From positions 2,852,001 through 2,916,000 of the forward strand of contig CATQJL010000001.1 of assembly GCA_958299035.1 (NCBI GenBank): a DNA stretch of 64,000 bases. The letters are read 5' to 3'. Source of the stretch: Cylicocyclus nassatus (lineage: Eukaryota > Nematoda > Chromadorea > Rhabditida > Strongylidae). Positions 43,989-56,700 of this stretch are shown here, in pieces; position 1 is the first letter of the stretch; the number at the start of each line of letters is the position of its first letter. Under the pieces are notes generated by a model, which was given only the letters and a program-made list of their open reading frames with translations, ran no database searches and was not told where the DNA came from. Made by a program: the position numbers and the translations under genes.

Positions 43989-44675
43989 TACAGGGTGTCC
44001 CCAAAAAATGTGAACACCGATCGTTAATAACTCCGTTGCTTTCATGTCTTTCGCCGAGCTTGAGGCACCATTGTGTAGAGCGAGGTTCAACTTAAATTTT
44101 TAGTATGGAGCGGATCATTGACCGCTCTTCGTTAATGTAAGATTATGGCATGAACTTCTAACATGTGGATCATTGTGAAATATGCCGTTTGACAAGATTT
44201 TTTTCAAAAATTTTGAAAAATCGTGTACTAGGGTTTTCGCTCACGTTGATTTTACTACACAACTTTTTACGAGTGTTTTTAGCTTTTTTGACGGTGTAAT
44301 CACACTTCTGACAAATGCTGGAAATTCAGTTACTACGGTTTACCTGGGATATTGGAAAGCATCACAGTAAAGTAGATTTCATATTCGAAATCAGCGGCTT
44401 TTATTTCCTCAGTTTAAGAGTTTTTGGCTTACTTGGTTTTGGTTTTCCAAGGCATAAAATGGCCTCCAATGGTCAAAAACCCTTGTCGAAGTTCCTACCG
44501 TAAGTCTACAGTAATGAAGAGCGGTCAATGATTCGCGCCATACTGTAGATCTAAGTTGAACCTCGCTCTATAGAATGGCCCAAAGCTCGGCGAAAGACAT
44601 GAAAGCAAGGGAGTTAAATTGAGGGAGTTAAGCAAGGGAGTTAAATTTATCAAACAGTGTTCACATTTGTAGACG

Positions 44676-45038
44676 TTGCTTTCGAGCTACACCAAGATTG
44701 GTAACAATACTTTTTACAATACTACACAGCCTGGGTCAATCTGTTTGACCCCAGGCTGTATAGTATGCCCATATAGCAGAGAGGGTGACTGTATGGTGTC
44801 AGGAGTAATTTATCTGATCACATGTTTATCATGTGGCGACACCTACATTGGAGAGACCGGCCGCCCCCTTTGTGTTCGTATCAAAGAACATCTAGATGGG
44901 CTAAATAAATCTAAGCCCTCCACACCTCTGGGGCAACATCGCAGAACACGCCACGAAAACGCTGAAGTTCAAATTGGAGTGAAGATCTTGTCGTTTGAGC
45001 CCGAAATCCTAGCACGCATGCTAAAAACCCAAAAATGA
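44676..45038 (+). pseudogene. GIY-YIG endonuclease C-terminus of a Penelope-like retroelement
   Basis: 120 codons. GVIYLITCLSCGDTYIGETG carries the GIY-YIG signature, followed by GRPLCVRIKEHL with the catalytic-type Arg. A CxxC (CLTPGCIVC) precedes it, as in Penelope-like elements, where this nuclease nicks target DNA for retrotransposition. The upstream reverse transcriptase is missing, so this is a 5'-truncated copy. The ATG is incidental. Confidence 0.8.
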
Positions 45039-45318
45039 ACAGAAAAGACGAGTGCATTGCGATCACCACCGAACTCGCACTTTATCAATCCCTCTGTGGA
45101 TTTGCATGAGGTCAGGTCACTTGGGCGTATAAAAGTGAGGTTGCGGCACAGTTTGGCATAAGGTGGTCTGTTTTTCGACTATCGCTTGTGCTACGTCTAA
45201 GGTTAGTAAAAAGTGTTTTTGGCTCTGATTCTGCTCTTTAGACTAATCTTCTTTTCGATTTGTTCCGTCTTTGTTCTTGACGTCTGACTGCATAGTCACT
45301 TATGACTTCGGCTTTCCA

Positions 45319-45361
45319 GGCTCCGAAGAAGGCGCTGAACGCCGAAACGTCGACGTCAGCC
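45319..45361 (+). ncRNA. Candidate hammerhead ribozyme of the Penelope-like element
   Basis: Stem I is GGCT (45319-45322) with AGCC (45358-45361). The core CCGAAGA is one base off the CUGANGA consensus. Stem II is GGCG-CTGAA-CGCC, followed by GAAA, then a short self-complementary CGTCGACG and UC before the predicted cleavage after C45357. Hammerheads are known in Penelope-like elements. The C-for-U change in the core and an extra A before stem II lower confidence. Confidence 0.5.
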
Positions 45362-45491
45362 AATAAAAGTATTGTTACCAATCTTGGTGTAGCTCGAAAG
45401 CAACGTCTACAAGTGATTATCATGCCAAGATTCAAGGACAACCGAACAATGGCGATATTGAGAGTGTTCACATTTTCTGGGACACCCTGTA

Positions 45492-46876
45492 TATGAAAAA
45501 TCAATCTAAATCTAACCTCAACGTACATATGTAGTTACCAATCTCAAGATTCGACAACAGCCTATCTGAAAAGTCCAGCTTCGATGCCTACAAACTGAAA
45601 AATCTGCATTGAAACAGCAATGACTGCGCTAAACATTGAAATGAACGCACGGAAGAATTTGCAATGCTACTAATTGCACATATACAAAGTTGAAGATACA
45701 GTTTACCATTTTATCATTTTATTGAAAGTATTCGATTACTTGAACCAGCTATACTTCAGTTCAATAGTCTACGTTTTTGTAGAAAGTCTAAGATACTTCT
45801 AATACTCACTAAGATCAAAAATGGTGCCACGATTCACATCAATGTAACATCGGGGGAATCACGCATTGTGTACTTCGAAACTATTGTGAAAACTGTATTC
45901 TCCAACAACACACCCCCATTCTGAGTAAATCTTATTATATCAAATATATAGCAGTATTTGATATGTGTTTGGACAGCTTGACTCTAGTAGACGTAGCAGA
46001 GCATTCAAAGCTGTAACAGTTATATACGAGGACATTGTCTTTCACATTTTGGATTCCCACTTGATATCTTGGCATAGAGTTCTCCTCCATCCACTGCTGC
46101 CCACAGAGTAATATCTCAAAAATATAACCCAGTTAAAGCCGCTGCGTTTTTATAGCCTTCTTTGAGCTAATCACGAGGTTTACTGTAAATTTCCATAGAA
46201 TTCAGAAAAACATTTCTCAGCTGACCTCTTTTTAGATTACGATTGAGTTTCAAAACTCACGAGAATTTTTGTAGCTTAATAAAAACAAGATACTGCGCTT
46301 AACTCTTGCGCGGAAGCTAGCACGACTTGAAATTACTTCTCAACAGAGAAACCAGCACGCAAATGCTGGTTTCTCTGTTGAGAAGTAATTTCAAGTCTTG
46401 CGAAGTTATCAGTGCTTCTAGTCGTGTCATAACGGGCAGAATGATATATAATGTTGCAGTTTCGTTGAGACCACTAGGAAATTTATGACCAGTCCAAATG
46501 TCCCGTCGGATGTGGTGTTTCTCCTCTGCTCGTCTGCGTATCCACGCATGGCTCGCTACCTCGCTACCGCAAACGCGGCATTTGGCTCTGGCACCCTTTT
46601 CTTTATTGTTCTGAACTTTATTAGCAAACTGTATATCATATTGAGGCTCTTGACTTCTACTTTCACACTGACAACGTCCTAAAACCCAGTTTTTTTGATT
46701 TAAAGGAAAAATCTGGCAAAAGTCATGTTTTCGAAAATCTCTTGTACTTTCCCTAGTTCACTCTTTTCACTCGGTACTTCAAGATTGGTGAAAGAGAGTC
46801 TTTCACGATCAAACAGTGTACACATTTTCTGTACACCCTATACTTCACTACAGGAGCGCGTACTACATCGCTAACG
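45492..46876. other. Intergenic, no gene recognised apart from a hairpin
   Basis: Holds the perfect hairpin at 46324-46397. Other ORFs are short and without motifs. Confidence 0.35.
46324..46397. repeat. Perfect 74-nt hairpin
   Basis: GACTTGAAATTACTTCTCAA and the following bases pair perfectly over 34 bp with the right arm, leaving a 6-nt loop CGCAAA. Size and perfection suit a tiny foldback element. It is longer and more perfect than a typical microRNA precursor. Confidence 0.85.
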
Positions 46877-47086
46877 ATGAAGCTTTTTATTCTTTCGTTT
46901 CTACTCGGAATCTATGGTGTGTATGGTGCACCTAGCTTCGATAACAACTTGATTTTAAGGTAGGAACAACTAGTATGGCCTGTTAGTGCGTGATGACTTT
47001 GTTTTAGGAACGATCACTCCGGGCGTTACACCGTACACGTAGATGCAAATGGGGCCACAATGTTCCATAATAGTTATGATCGTTGA
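46877..47086 (+). CDS. Small secreted peptide, two exons
   Basis: Exons 46877-46959 and 47008-47086 (48-bp intron, phase 2) give 53 residues. The signal peptide is MKLFILSFLLGIYGVYG, followed by a short cysteine-free mature peptide (APSFDNNLILR, then NDHSGRYTVHVDANGATMFH). AATAAAAGTTG lies at 47140. The gene architecture matches 41549 and 50513, but the mature sequences are not obviously alike. Cysteine-free secreted peptides of this size may be neuropeptide-like, antimicrobial or host-directed. None of these can be shown here. Confidence 0.62.
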
Positions 47087-47627
47087 TTTGGAAAAAACGC
47101 CGAAGAAAATTGAAGCTACCAGAGACAATAATTTCACTCAATAAAAGTTGAAAACAACGCGTACGAGTCACAAGCATATTAAAGCATAGTAAATAAACAT
47201 GACTAAATGCCTCTTGAGCCTGTTTTGTTAAGCTTTTACGGTAAATGATGATTTTGCATTCAAGGGTTTCCGAAATTTTTCCTCATAAGATCGCGTGCTC
47301 CATAGCCACGCTTGGAGTTAGTTGATAGCATTATATATCCTCAGCTTATTGTTGTAAGCTCACGAACCATTCCCCTCATTCTGAGGAATATGTTTACTCG
47401 AAACGCAATTTTTCTGGAGGCTTTTGTAAGAACAGTACTGCCATTCAATACTAAAGGAAATTAAGGACATTTGAACTAGCGAAGAAGCCGCACTTACTAG
47501 AAGAACGCACGGTGTGAGTACGATGAGGAGTTTGGCATAGATCTCATTGTCAATCGCGCGCTGACGTTTGGAACAAACAAACGTGGGGTCCTATAATCGC
47601 TATAGGATTGGACAAGGAAACCAGCCC

Positions 47628-48488
47628 TTAACACATTCACGACAACGCCGATTTTTCGATTACTGCCGTTTCGAACCAAAGCCTTTTTCGTTTCGTCAAA
47701 CTTACGACCCACTCATGGGTCCTATTGTCCGAAATGGTAGTCTTTTTGTAAGAAATTCAAATTATGTCTGCGAGAATTTTCCTACAAGGGTTATCGAAGG
47801 CTCCAATTATTAAGATATGATTTCTTTCAGTTTTTGGCGGTATACGGTAAGGTTACGGTAGTCACTCTGCACACCCAACATCATGGATTTTCATGGAGAA
47901 TTGTGTTTTGGGGAATTTCACATGCTGATCACGATTATCTCCACTTTGTTCACTACTTTCCCACTGTGGGACTACGGTAGCAGTACGGTAGAATTTTCGT
48001 GAAGACAAGAAACTGGTGCAAGAAGACGGTATTAGAACTTTAGACTATCAATTTCGTAATCAGTAATGTTAAAAAATCTGTATAGGTAAGGTTTGAGCTT
48101 CCTGGGATGAACAATGCAAAAAATCAATAAAATTTACAAAATCGATAATTTCTTGATGGCCTGACATCAGTCTCGTGCCCACCCCTATTTCTCGTGCATG
48201 TAAAGTTGAATTTCCAAAAACGGCATTATCTCAAAAATTTGAGCCAAAGTCTGTGCTTTATCTATCTACGGTATACATTCCGTAACATTACAATACCCCG
48301 AAGCCGAACACTCTGGCTAAAGCTTCGCCGAGGTGTCCCCAACCATGTGCTAGAATCTCGTAGAATTCCATCGTAAACTGGCAAAGCTAGAACTTCAGGA
48401 ATCATACGACCCACCGGTGGGTCGTGTTGTCCGAAACGGCAGAACACGTACAACCCACCGGTGGGTCGTATTGTCGTCAATGTGTTAA
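47628..48488. mobile_element. piggyBac-type MITE with TTAA target sites
   Basis: TTAACACATTCACGACAA at the left and TTGTCGTCAATGTGTTAA at the right are inverted and each includes a TTAA, the piggyBac target. Near the right end, ACCCACCGGTGGGT palindromes occur twice. A diverged relative, ACCCACTCATGGGT, is near the left end. No transposase. Confidence 0.75.
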
Positions 48489-50512
48489 ATGAACGACACA
48501 GAAAATTTTTTCTGAGCACGCTGAGCAGTAAGACAGTTAAGCCCATTACGAATTTCGTAAGTCAAGCTATCTGTGAAAAAGGATTTTTCTTTTGTGACTT
48601 TTTTCAAGAAATAAATATCAGCGGCAGTCCGAGGAAATTTCCGAAGAAGAGCAAGGGTTCCTTACAATCAGGTAGCGTGGCTTTAGCCGCATGTTTTGAG
48701 ATTTTTCCTAGGACGTTTTCCAAGTTCCCTGCTCATGCCCAGCAAATTTTTTTTGCAGAACTAATTCTCGAAACTTTGAAAAACTAGCTTGATTTCAGAC
48801 GATTACACTTTTGAAAAATTACCTTTCACAGCATATGTAATCATCATGAAGCATTGAATTCAATTGAAAAGATTTCCTAAATAGACGAGTAGAAATTACG
48901 AAATGTTAATTATGAAAGCTAATAAAGCGTGTACTATTAACAACATCAGTTTTTGAAGAAAGGAGAAATTACTTTGACTACAGTATACAGCCACAATACT
49001 GTGCCTTCAAGTGTCATTAGCAGCGATTGTAAGGCAGAGAGTGAAACTTTGATTATATGTAAGAGTACAAACAGCCATACCTAAAGAAATATGGAAGACG
49101 GTCAAGAGGCGCGGTTTCGTTGAAGTCACCAGTTTAACAGCCCAATCTAGAGCTAAGAGAGTCTTTCAAGGATATCAGACAAAGTGCTCTACTTAGTTAG
49201 TATCTAAAGCTACTACATACGAAGCTTGAAAGTGTTCGGTGAAAAAACAATTGAAATACTTGCGAAACTGCGCTTAGTTGCATTTTCGCGAGTTTTTGAC
49301 CTCCAGTATTCAGTATTATGTTTTGAATTTATTTAAGATTGGTAAGATAGAGCAACCCACGGGAAGATCACACATATCTTGTTGGAAATTTAAATTGCCC
49401 CTAGACCTTCATAAAATACTAAAAATGTGCTAACTGGTGTCCATCTGGCAATAAAAATCGCGCCTCTTGATAGACACCCAAGAAATATCGATCCAAAAAC
49501 ACTTCTATTATACATTCCAAGGTAACGTTTGATGAACGCCTACCTAGTTTGAAAATATTCCGAATCAATGTGGAAAGTGCATTCATTATTTGTGTAGTGG
49601 TATATCGCAGAACATCGAACTGCACAAACGGCAAATGAACTGTGTTTGTTTTACTCGAATAACGCGATCTCGGACTGTGTTAAATAACAGAAAGAAGGAG
49701 TACGAAAAGTAATAAAGAATGACTTGTATGTCTTCTAGTTATGGGAAATAAAATCGAGATGCAGACTTCCAGAGGACTCTTCAAGCCGTCTTGGCGACTA
49801 GTTGTGAGAAGAGAGAATATCTTCCCTCCTACGCGTGCAAGCAATGCATCGCAATCCTAGTCCCAGAATGTCCTATCTATTAGTGGATGTTGCAACAGCT
49901 GTAGGTACTTCTTCGGATTCACAAAACATACAAAGTATGATTTCGATTCGAGCTATGCTAATCATCTGACATTCTTTTATTTGCACATCGTCAACCACAA
50001 ATATAGCGAAAGATCTTGCCAGTTTTAGCGAAAGTTAAAACCTCCCCTTTTTCATGAAGTGAGGGATTTTCACCGGAGGCAACTGCTCATTTCTAAAAAA
50101 GATGCCAACATTTTCATTCAAGTGGCTTCGTTGTTCTCATTAAAAGCATTTAACAAATGACCTTTAACATTTACTTCGTTCTGTGCATACGATCGACAAT
50201 GATGTGAACAGAGTGCAGAACTATATGGTATGTGTTTGAGCAGCTGGAGGAAATTAAACAGAGATTCATATAAAGCCTCTGCGAATTCTGAAGCTAGTCA
50301 TCTCAAATGATTTTACAGTTTTCTCTCGTGAATCTAACAAAATTTTGACGATCATTACAATACTTTCATTTCTGCCCACGCATCAAATTATCGAATTTGA
50401 GATTGATGCAAATAGAAACGAAAACGCACAATTCTCTTTATTTTCCTACAACAAAATATTTGCATCCTTGATTTAAACTCAATCGTCACATGTTTTTCAG
50501 GTACACACGAGA
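48489..50512. other. Intergenic, no gene recognised
   Basis: Only short ORFs without motifs. The final bases TGTTTTTCAG end at 50500 and form the acceptor of the peptide gene at 50513. Confidence 0.35.
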
Positions 50513-50729
50513 ATGAGAGTAGTGCTCTTCCTGCTTTTGGTTCTTCTTGGAATAAGCTTGCAGGTTGTTGCAGGCTTTGACAGAAAAGATTGGCATAGGC
50601 AGGAAATTCGGTAAGCTCAATTTTGCAGTACTCTGTAGTAGAAAAAAGCTTCTTTGTTCCAGATGGCCCGGTTACAAGGCCAAGCCTCTACCAGCAACAT
50701 CAACAACAGCAACAAATCAAAATTCATAA
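50513..50729 (+). CDS. Small secreted peptide, two exons
   Basis: Exons 50513-50610 and 50663-50729 (52-bp intron, phase 2) give 54 residues. A TTTTTCAG acceptor lies 12 bases before the ATG. The signal peptide is MRVVLFLLLVLLGISLQVVAG, and the mature peptide is short, polar and cysteine-free (FDRKDWHRQEIR, then WPGYKAKPLPATSTTATNQN). Exon 2 opens with a codon completed by A followed by TGG, the same splice context as the 41549 gene (Gln/Arg then Trp). AATAAAAGTTG lies at 50780, like the 46877 gene. Function is unknown. Confidence 0.65.
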
Positions 50730-50785
50730 ATCGAAGAAGTGGCTATCTAGGACTTTGTCGCACAATCCAAGACCTCGCCAATAAA

Positions 50786-52642
50786 AGTTGTTAACAACTT
50801 GCAAGCGTAATCAGTACAAACTACACCAACTACACCACGTCAGGGTCATAGAAAAGAGCACTGAACTATGTCTAGCACTCTAGTTTGAGATTGGGATAGG
50901 TTGAGATGTGAGCTAATTTCTCTCATTGAGGGTGAAAGGTGGAAATTATCATTGCATATCATAGCTTTCAATTTTTTCTTTGCAGGTTGAATGTTTTTGA
51001 GGCAATCGTGTTTGCTCAAAATCATATGCCTTTAGATTTGAAGCTTCAGGGACAGGATTCGGCAAAAGGTGGCTTTCCGAAAATGCAAAATACGAAGTCC
51101 CTCTTGACTTTCGCAAAATTCTACGAAGTCCCCTTTGACTCTAAAGCCTAAAGTAAAAACCCTCAAGAAACGAAACGTTGACTAATAAAACATAAATTAA
51201 GTTGTGTTTTTTCGGCCACAAAAACAATGCTTTTACTTTTTGTCCCAAAAAGAATATCCAATTGCTTATATGCCACCTGTGCCGAGCCCAGTTCAGGGAA
51301 ACAAAGGCTTCTCGAAGCAGAGCTCAAAAATACGCTTACAGTAAGTTACTGAAGTAGTAGCTTGCTAGCTTGCTCTTATAAAAATTATCACATTGAGGTC
51401 CGATAGAACTGCTCGCAAGAACACAACAAAACTAGAAGTATCAAGAACTTGCAAAGCGCTTCCTACAAAAATAATTCAAATCTGGAATGCGGTACATACA
51501 TCATTATGCGAACACTCCTTCTTTGAAAGTTGAGCGAATTAGGGGGGAAATTCAGACACTAGTTGGGCTATGTGACATAGCCAAATCGAAAACGTATACA
51601 TCACAAAAACGAAAATCATGTAAATTCTTAAATGTTTACGTCAGTTACAAATTTTGAGGGTGCATATTTATAAGAACACCTCAAACAAAGCTAAATTTTT
51701 TCTCTCAAACCAACGTTTCATATTCGAAATATTTTGTAAAGTTACAATAACGAAGTATTGGATATCTGCTATATGCTGAACCTGGAGCAGTCAAACAGAG
51801 CAACATTACTTTTTTCAGATAGTCAAATCAAGCGCGCAAAAACGTCCGTCCTTTTATGGTGTAGCAGTATTGAGTCTTAAACTTATCTTAAAATTAGCAC
51901 ACTTACAAACCTCGATTTCCGTTTCCCGCAAAGCTCTAATAAAGCTTGCTTCAGATCAGCAAAGTTTGCAGAATTCCGATTATTATGATAATTATTTCAT
52001 GATAATACGAAACAATTGAAGTGTCAACGAAAGGCATAGCGAGTAGGATCTGAGTTGAAGGTAGTTATGGAGTTGAAAAGTTCAAGTTTGGCTTACCAAA
52101 CACACATAAAGTGGCTTATTATAAGAATTGCGCTTGACAACTGCGATTTGAGCCCCAGATTTCCCTGTGAAGAAGTGAGCTTTATCATCAAAGTAATCGA
52201 AAAAATTTGTCGCTTTTATGACCATTGTGACAATTTGCTGCGCAAGCAAGCAGCCTCTCCACATCACATTTGCTTGGTCCGAAGGCGGTTGTATTAGTAA
52301 AACTGAAGAATGTCACCATTTTGACTATACAGTAGTTTTTCTTGTAAAAGCACCCAAAAAAGTGTAAGAATTCTCGAAAAGTTGACATGCAAACGCATTT
52401 TTTCTCTGAAACAACTTCGGGACCATAGAGATGACAAAGGATGTGCATGAAAGAAGAAGTGAGTCATATCTTTGCTTTTATAGCAAAAAAAAACTGTTTA
52501 GAATGTCTTTATGATTGGTTTGAGTCTGTGACTGTACATATGTAACAAAATAATTATCTTTTAGAGTTTAGTAAAATCGAAACTCGGAAGTTAGTTCTCA
52601 TTTCTCAGTCTTCATTCCTAAAAACCAGTAAAGGTGATAGTA
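50786..52642. other. Intergenic, no gene recognised
   Basis: AT-rich sequence with short ORFs and no motif or terminal repeat recognised. Confidence 0.35.
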
Positions 52643-53599
52643 ATAGGTTGGTTGGAAAGTTCTCGAACATTGCATTTAGACAAAGTTTTGTTTCGATCTA
52701 AGCACTGAAGGGGCATGCTGCACATAGCTGGACACAAAAAAACAATTTCTACAAAATTATGGTAAGCACAAATATTATCAATGGTTATTACGAAAATTCA
52801 GACGAAAATTCTAAAGCATAGGATTCTGACCTAACCCAGAACTCCAACTTCTAACATTGAAAATGCCCATATGCTCCAGTTTATAGTATACAGATACTTA
52901 CAAGGGAAGTCACTTAACTTAGGTCGGCCTTTTGAAATGAGACACATACATTTAGAATCAGCTCGGAACGCTGATTTCAAATATGCTGTCCTTAGCTGCG
53001 AAGCGTTCCTCTGAAGAGTTATAAGCTTTTTAGTATGTATAAATGACATATAACTGAATATGGAAAGAAGGCCTTCAGATGAAAATCTGCCTTAAAAAAA
53101 GTGGTGGGAAATCGAAATAACATCAAACTGAGTCATTTGGCTTTGATAGATTGTTGTATGCATTTGAACTACCACCTGGATGACGATACCGTAGCATGCC
53201 TAAGTCGGTCAGCACGCAAACTTTGCTTGGGAAAAAGCTCATAACTCGCTTTAGAGGAACGCTTCGCAGCTATGGTTAGCATATTTGGAATCAGCGTTCC
53301 GAGCTGATTCTAAATATATGTGTCTCATTTCAAAAGGCCGACCTAAGTAAAGTGACTTCCCTTGTTAGATGCTGCATGCACAGTTTGCCCGGAATTTAAG
53401 CTCAAACAACAAGAAAAACGAGGTAATTAAAAATTGGCAAACCCGCCCAATTAATCTCAGGCTCCTCTCACTTGTTTTATTATCCACTACAGGCGAGAGG
53501 AAGCGCAGCTGCAATTTTGAGGATGTACATGCAAGTTGTACTTTTTAAGAAATAGCAGATTTGGTCTAAAAATGTCCGAGAACTGTTGAGCCAACCTAA
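52643..53599. mobile_element. Mariner-type MITE with inner long inverted repeat
   Basis: The left end TAGGTTGGTTGGAAAGTTCTCG and the complement of the right end TTAGGTTGGCTCAACAGTTCTCGG are terminal repeats. Inside, about 52897-53030 and 53228-53366 form a second, longer inverted repeat (AAGGGAAGTCACTT..., GAATCAGCTCGGAACGCTGA...). No transposase. Confidence 0.7.
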
Positions 53600-53735
53600 A
53601 ACACACCAGTGCATAAATAGGGGCGTAATGAATAAAAATTCAAGCCTTTTCACTACACAGCAATCGAAAAAAGCCATACAATTTGAACCGAGTGAGAAAT
53701 GCATATTATCCGTCAGCGTTCTTCAAAAATCACAA

Positions 53736-56700
53736 CTAGACATAGCCATTTGCACTGATAAGCATTCCAAATACTTTTTCGCCTGCAATGGGCACTATCT
53801 TCTTCGTGAATGCACTTTGACTATGGATTTTGATCATAGTATGTCCACCGCCGAGAGATTCGAAGAGACTGGAAATCTGTACTCATTAAACACTAATACC
53901 ATAATTATTCACCTGTGTGCTTGTTTGTTGACTGCGGGGTAGTATGATTCCAGACGCTTGTACGATCTGATGTTCTTGATCATCGGAAGCACTCCGGCGA
54001 GAAGTGTCCTTGCCACGGCCTGAAACAACAGTTGTGGTGAAAAACAAAATAAATCACAAAATTTACCTCGTCGTCCGCGTAAAGGGGTGTCATCATGAGG
54101 TAATTTGCAAGAACCGCTCTGATACAGCAATATCCTACTATTTCACGAGACTGGTTTACAGCCACCTAGATGGAGTTGGTTTTCAAATTTTCTTGAATCA
54201 ATTCGTAATATTAGGGTTGCCCTTATACTTCATACACAATATGCGATAACGGTTATCTGAAAAGTAAAAAACTATTAACAAAGAAAAGCTTTTCTGTTTT
54301 TTGTTCCGCTGATGATTTTTGCTCGAAAAGCTTTTGCTATCAATACAGCTCGATCTGTAATTGCTCAATTTCCTTTATATAAATTCAAAAGCGCGAAACA
54401 TGTTGACCTTGAAAATGTGTCTTAATTTCATTAGTTTTGATAGTTCTCTACCACTTCCAAGGTGGTCAATTGCCTTCAAGAAAAAAATGTTCGATTCGCA
54501 ATCACTTGATAGAAAATGGCATAAGATCAAAATGGATAACCACCAGACCGCGCATTTCTGAATAAATCGTTTCTTTGGTAACTACCAAAAGTTCTTCGCA
54601 ACAAAAAATTCTTCTCTGTATTATATCTTTTTTCCAATAGAGCAAAACTAGTTCCTCCATTTTTTTGTACACTTGATGAAATCTGAATTGAAATTAGCTA
54701 TGGATAATCAGAAAATACACAGTAATGGTAGTAGCAAAACAACATTCGGCGGGTTCGAAAATTCGTGCTCTTTTTTGGGCCTATTCTAAAATCATTCAAG
54801 ACGAAGATAGACAAATCGCTTTATCATCCGACATAAAATTTCTTCCTCTTTTCAACAGCTATGTTTACATTGTAACTGTTTGACGTGCGCTAAGATAATT
54901 GCCGAAAACTAGAACCCTTCATTTTTACCATGTCCAACTTTCGCAAATTTTCAGAATTTTCATTTTAGGCTTTTGAAGATGCTCTAATAACCATCTGAGG
55001 CAAACCTTTTTCAAATTAAAACAATTTTTTGCGTTTTCAGCTCCCTCTTCAAATTTTTTGTGAATTATTTTACTAAAACATTGAATTTTGAAAAAGTCGT
55101 GTGGCACATAATTGCACCAGACACTGCGAAATCCTCAAAATAACGAAGTTCTAAAACTTGGTTATTACTATCACTAGTATTACAAGTAAATGAACGATTA
55201 CGGTGTGAAATTGGATAGATTTTTGAATTTCGACTACAACCCTGCGCACACGTAAAATTGGAAAGTACGGCAATTTTGTCTGCAAAGCCGCATGTTTCGC
55301 GAAGAAAAGGTAGCTGTCAGAAAGAGGAGAAAAAGATGCATCGAATGGTACCTAAACTGTTCAATGTCTGATGTTTTGCGAGGTCAGAATGAGCTAAATA
55401 TAAAATTTGGTCACTTCAGAAAAAATAGTTTAGTAATTCCAGAACGCATGCCAGAGAGATGCAAAAAATTGCTTTAATTTGAAAAAGGTTTGCCTTATCA
55501 GGTGGCTATAAGAGCACCTTCAAAAGTCTAAGAAAATTCTGAAAATTAGTGAAAGTTAGACATGGTAAAAATGAAGGGTTCTAGTTTTTGGCAATTATCT
55601 TAGCGCCATACAAAGCAGTTACAATGATTACATACATTTTGGAAAGAGGAAGAAATTCTGAAATCGGATACGTTTGGAACGATTCGTCTATCTTCATTCT
55701 GAACGATTGTACAGGGTGGGGCAAAAGTCTGGGAGCCTAGTTTGTAACGCTGTAAATCAAGAAACTATTGATGATTTTGATTCCGAATTTGGGCTGCATA
55801 TTGCTGCGATCATCCTTCACAAATCACACTTCAGCCAGCTAGAAATGCTTGTCATATAATTTTGTAGGGATTGGATTTATCAAACAGATGCTTCTGCAAA
55901 GCGAAAAAATCGAAAACCTCGGTCTTCATAGCTTATTTCGTAGCTAAAGATACAGTAGATATTCCAGGGCACTTCGATGCACACATTGTAGAGGAGGCTT
56001 TGCGCTATCGATTCGTAGTAGTTGAGTTTGCCAGATACTATTCTTTCGAAAACGCAAAATAAAAATTTGCGAATACTACCTGCGTGCCAGTGGTCATTTG
56101 TCTTCAAAATGAATTTGAAAGCTATAGGAGCGCAGCAGGCACTATGTTTTAGGCTATATTCTTTCCACGAGTCTTCTATACAAGCATCTATTAGATTTCG
56201 ATCGATGGAGGAATTTCAATGCTTCTAGGTTATGATTTTTCGCTTCCATTCACGCGATCGCATCCAGATTTCCAGTATGCGAGTACACTTGCCTTCACTA
56301 AAGATTTCAAAAAAAAATTTTCTTAACATTGCAAAAAAAATTTTCTTTGTAGCACTTTGTAGCCAAAGGCTTGCTCTATCATACTGCACATTTGCCTGGT
56401 TGTAGAAACAGATACTGTGATGGCATGGGACGAATTTCATCACGACTGTCTGCGTGCCATGACAGGCGGACTCACCAAGATTTCGAAGGGCTGCTTTCAA
56501 GCCAGAAGAGGCAATTTCAAAATGTAAGAGCAGTGATGTATTTGCAAAGGTCCGATTCATGTGTGCACCAAATTTTTTGTTTCTAGTTACTTTCCTTCTG
56601 ATTTTATCTGAAAAAGTACGAGGCTCCCAGACTTTTGCCCCACCCTGTAGAATAGGTCTAAAAATGGCACGAAATTTCGGCCCACCTAATATTAATGATA

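Larger units (their letters stand above)
44668..45411 (+). mobile_element. Penelope-like element fragment
   Basis: A GIY-YIG ORF and a candidate hammerhead ribozyme are enclosed by a 47-bp perfect or near-perfect inverted repeat at 44668-44714 and 45365-45411 (TGTAGACGTTGCTTTCGAGC and complement). The reverse transcriptase is absent, so only the 3' end of the element is present. Confidence 0.7.
43989..45491. mobile_element. TA-flanked MITE carrying a nested Penelope-like insertion
   Basis: CAGGGTGTCCCCAAAAAATG at 43991 and the complementary ACATTTTCTGGGACACCCTG ending at 45489 are flanked by TA. Inner arms at about 44033-44140 and 44511-44613 are also inverted, showing a long-armed MITE. The 44668-45411 block interrupts the right arm, because the GTGTTCACATTT end sequence occurs on both sides of it. 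Confidence 0.75.

Noticed and set aside
46324..46397. microRNA precursor
   Set aside because: The perfect 34-bp stem and 6-nt loop lack the bulges usual for animal pre-miRNAs; a foldback element is likelier.
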